A DNA stretch of 64,000 nt, taken from Eucalyptus grandis. Its lineage: Eukaryota; Streptophyta; Magnoliopsida; Myrtales; Myrtaceae. The position numbers and the translations under genes are program-made. The DNA lies in contig NC_052615.1 in assembly GCF_016545825.1 (NCBI RefSeq), forward strand, positions 18,096,520 to 18,160,519, in the 5' to 3' direction. The notes under the pieces were generated by a model. It made no database searches and was not told the origin of the DNA. It saw only the letters and a list, made by a program, of their open reading frames with translations. This document shows, in pieces, positions 62,501 through 64,000 of this stretch (positions are counted from its first letter, which is position 1; each line of letters opens with the position of its first letter).

Positions 62501-63479
62501 CCAACCAAATGGAGGCAGGCATCATTTTGGATAGAACACTCGGCCAAAGATTTATCGCACTGCAGTTGCTTCCCTCTATAAATCAGCCTCTGTTCAACGA
62601 CGGGAATTTTAGTGATCAGGTGAATCCGCTCGTGCACCGACCGCACGGTATCGCTGGAATTCGCCCGGAAGACCAAGGTCTTGCCATCGGTCCTCACGAA
62701 GAACTGGAGCCGCGAGGCGAAGGCCATCCTGACGGTATCGTCGGAATTCGCGGCGGCGGTGGCCGTCGTTCGCGGGGGAGGGAGCTCAAGGAGGCGGGGC
62801 GCGGGCGGCGGAGATCGCCGGGGGACTCTAAAACCCTGGAATTCCACTGATCGGGGGACGCCGCCGGGCCAGCAGCTAGACAACAAAAACCCCAAGAAAC
62901 GCACCGGACGGGAGCAGAGAGAAAGACGGCGATCGGCGACGGCGACGGCGGCGGCGGCGGCGGCGGCGGCGATAGAGAGAGAAACGATTTGGAGAGTGAG
63001 AGAGAGAGAGAGAGAGAGAATGAGAGAGAGTCGGGTCTATTCTCATGCTATGCAAGCAGCAATGGAGGCGGAGAGAGAGAGAGAGAGAGAGAGTTTTAGA
63101 CTATCTTATTACGCTAAAAAGAGGAAGAAGGAAGGAAGGAAGGAAGGTGGGGGAGGAGGCCGCACTTTCATGAGCCTCCTTTCCCCGTTTTTTTTTTTTT
63201 TTTTTTTTTGACCTTTTTTTCGTAAAGAGAGAGTTTTAGACTACCATCATAATTTTTTCAGAAAATTTCAATATAATTAAAAAGGTATCATATATAATGG
63301 ATATATATTTCTTTTCATTTTGTTAATTTTAAGAGGCGAAAAGACTTTGGTTGTTTTCGGATAATTACTTACGTGCGTGAAACCAGGGAAAAAAAAATAG
63401 TGACATCTCAATTAGATTAAAAGTCAAAGGTTGTTTTTGTTTTATTTTCTCAAAAAAAAAAAAAAAAAAAGCCAAAGGT
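56244..63479. repeat. UPL5 tandem unit D (5' flank truncated)
   Basis: Homologous to C from its 3' flank through the gene. Upstream of the leader it jumps from 'ccttttttttcgtaa' (about 63225) to sequence equivalent to C near 53990, losing most of the proximal 5' flank. It ends at 63479, where a LINE tail begins. Confidence 0.85.
56829..62727 (-). CDS. UPL5-type HECT E3 ubiquitin ligase, copy D (intact, short N-terminus)
   Basis: Exons 62727-61182, 59403-58814 and 57092-56829 join at GT-AG sites into 799 aa. The start is the ATG of MAFASRLQFFVRTDGKTLVF, preceded by a good context (AGGATGG). The open frame continues upstream to 62904, but that part is a translated leader-like sequence. The ubiquitin-like domain covers about 7-79, the HECT domain starts at about 449, and the catalytic Cys is about 765 (LPSSHTCFHRLCFPPYP). 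No internal deletion compared with A apart from two residues in VRTDGK versus VRMISEGK. Compared with A it lacks the first about 86 residues with the KRK and RMRK motifs. Most of the upstream flank is deleted, so expression may differ from that of A. Confidence 0.88.
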
Positions 63480-63665
63480 TTTTTTTTTTTTGGTCGAAAA
63501 TGCTTCATTTCATTTCAACTCAACTAGGTAAAATAAGACAAGAGCCCAACGGGGCTTCAGAACAAAGAACGTCAAACAGCGATTGGGGTGGGCGTGATAC
63601 CTAGTTCAAAGGAAGGGATTGATTGAGTTGGGCTTTTACGACCCAATCGGCGGCCTTGTTTGTTT
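63480..63665 (-). mobile_element. LINE 3'-end fragment
   Basis: A T run then 'ggtcgaaaatgcttcatttcatttcaac' and 'gggcttcagaacaaagaacg...ttgggcttt.acgacccaatc' parallels 28391-28560. It is the 3' end of the same LINE family, inserted at the truncated end of unit D. Only the tail is present. Confidence 0.65.
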
Positions 63666-63734
63666 CCGTTTGTTTAAAAATTGTTAGGGAAACAGAAATA
63701 GAAAAAATATTTGCATTCAGGGAACAATTTTCGA

Positions 63735-63880
63735 ATAAAAAATGCGTTTGGAATCGTATAAAATTTACGTTTTCGGAATAGAAAAAGAATGTAAACACGT
63801 TTGGTAATCGTAAAAAAATTACATTTTCGGAATAGAAAAAGAACAAAAAACACGTTTGGTTATGTACAAAATTTCTGTTC
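63735..63880. repeat. Short tandem repeat with GTTTGG motif
   Basis: Two to three copies of a roughly 55-bp unit containing 'cgtttggtaatcgt', 'aaaattacattttcgg' and 'aatagaaaaagaa'. It lies in a GTTTG-rich stretch at the window edge resembling a MITE; the end is not in the window. Confidence 0.55.
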
Positions 63881-64000
63881 CAATTTTTTTCCAATTGTTT
63901 TTTTAATAAAATGTGAACTTGGTATTGAATTATCATTCTCATGAAATGCTTATCAATTTAATTTTGTTCATATTAAGTGAAAACAAACATTCTAAACTTG

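Noticed and set aside
62727..62904. Upstream extension of the copy D open frame (start at 62904)
   Set aside because: The 59 extra residues are Pro/Arg-rich, correspond to leader DNA in the other copies and have no similarity to the A-type N-terminus. The ATG at 62727 has a better context and is shared with B and C.

Overview
The window is nuclear DNA of a dicot plant, probably a woody one. Genes have GT-AG introns, coding sequence is only modestly GC-rich inside AT-rich spacers, 5' leaders are rich in GA dinucleotides, and there are plant-type LINE, LTR and small TIR transposons. The exact taxon cannot be fixed from sequence alone; a Myrtales-like tree is a weak guess.

Left part (1-16.6 kb), ordinary single-copy genes. 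A TIR element lies at the left edge (10-745). An NTF2-like-fold protein gene is on the minus strand (1575-2865). The ER membrane protein complex subunit 3 gene EMC3 is on the plus strand (4165-6849), head to head with it. About 5.5 kb of repeat-rich spacer follows. A two-exon gene for a Hev b 5-like acidic Ala/Pro/Glu-rich protein lies at 12761-14548. EMC3 and the Hev b 5-like gene each appear to lack one G relative to the expected reading frame, so either the assembly has indel errors or both genes are damaged.

Right part (16.6-64 kb), a tandem array of four copies of a UPL5-type HECT E3 ubiquitin ligase, all on the minus strand. Copy A (17189-24176) is the full-length, ancestral-looking gene: three exons, 886 aa, ubiquitin-like domain plus HECT domain with the catalytic Cys. 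Copy B (35985-39855) is a pseudogene: ubiquitin-domain frameshift, 118-bp exon-2 deletion, last exon missing. Copy C (46772-52624) is open and keeps the catalytic Cys but has in-frame deletions, the largest 22 residues. Copy D (56829-62727) is open and intact but its 5' flank is truncated. B, C and D share a remodelled N-terminus in which the long A-type leader with its KRK and RMRK basic motifs is replaced by a start at MAFASR.

The repeat unit is about 10 kb and includes 5' and 3' flanks. The C and D units are joined to their neighbours by the same recombinant junction between a LINE 3' tail and the UPL5 3' flank, so that junction formed once and was then multiplied. A degenerate 5.7-kb LINE and an LTR-like remnant separate A from B. 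A 3.3-kb solo LTR with a decayed target-site duplication sits in the 5' flank of B. Several private rearrangements of the array carry either short microhomology or filler DNA that looks copied from nearby sequence, a pattern expected of polymerase-theta-type end joining. This, together with the apparent gene conversion of copy B, is the most interesting signal in the window. I see no bacterial-type system, CRISPR array, operon, tRNA or rRNA gene.
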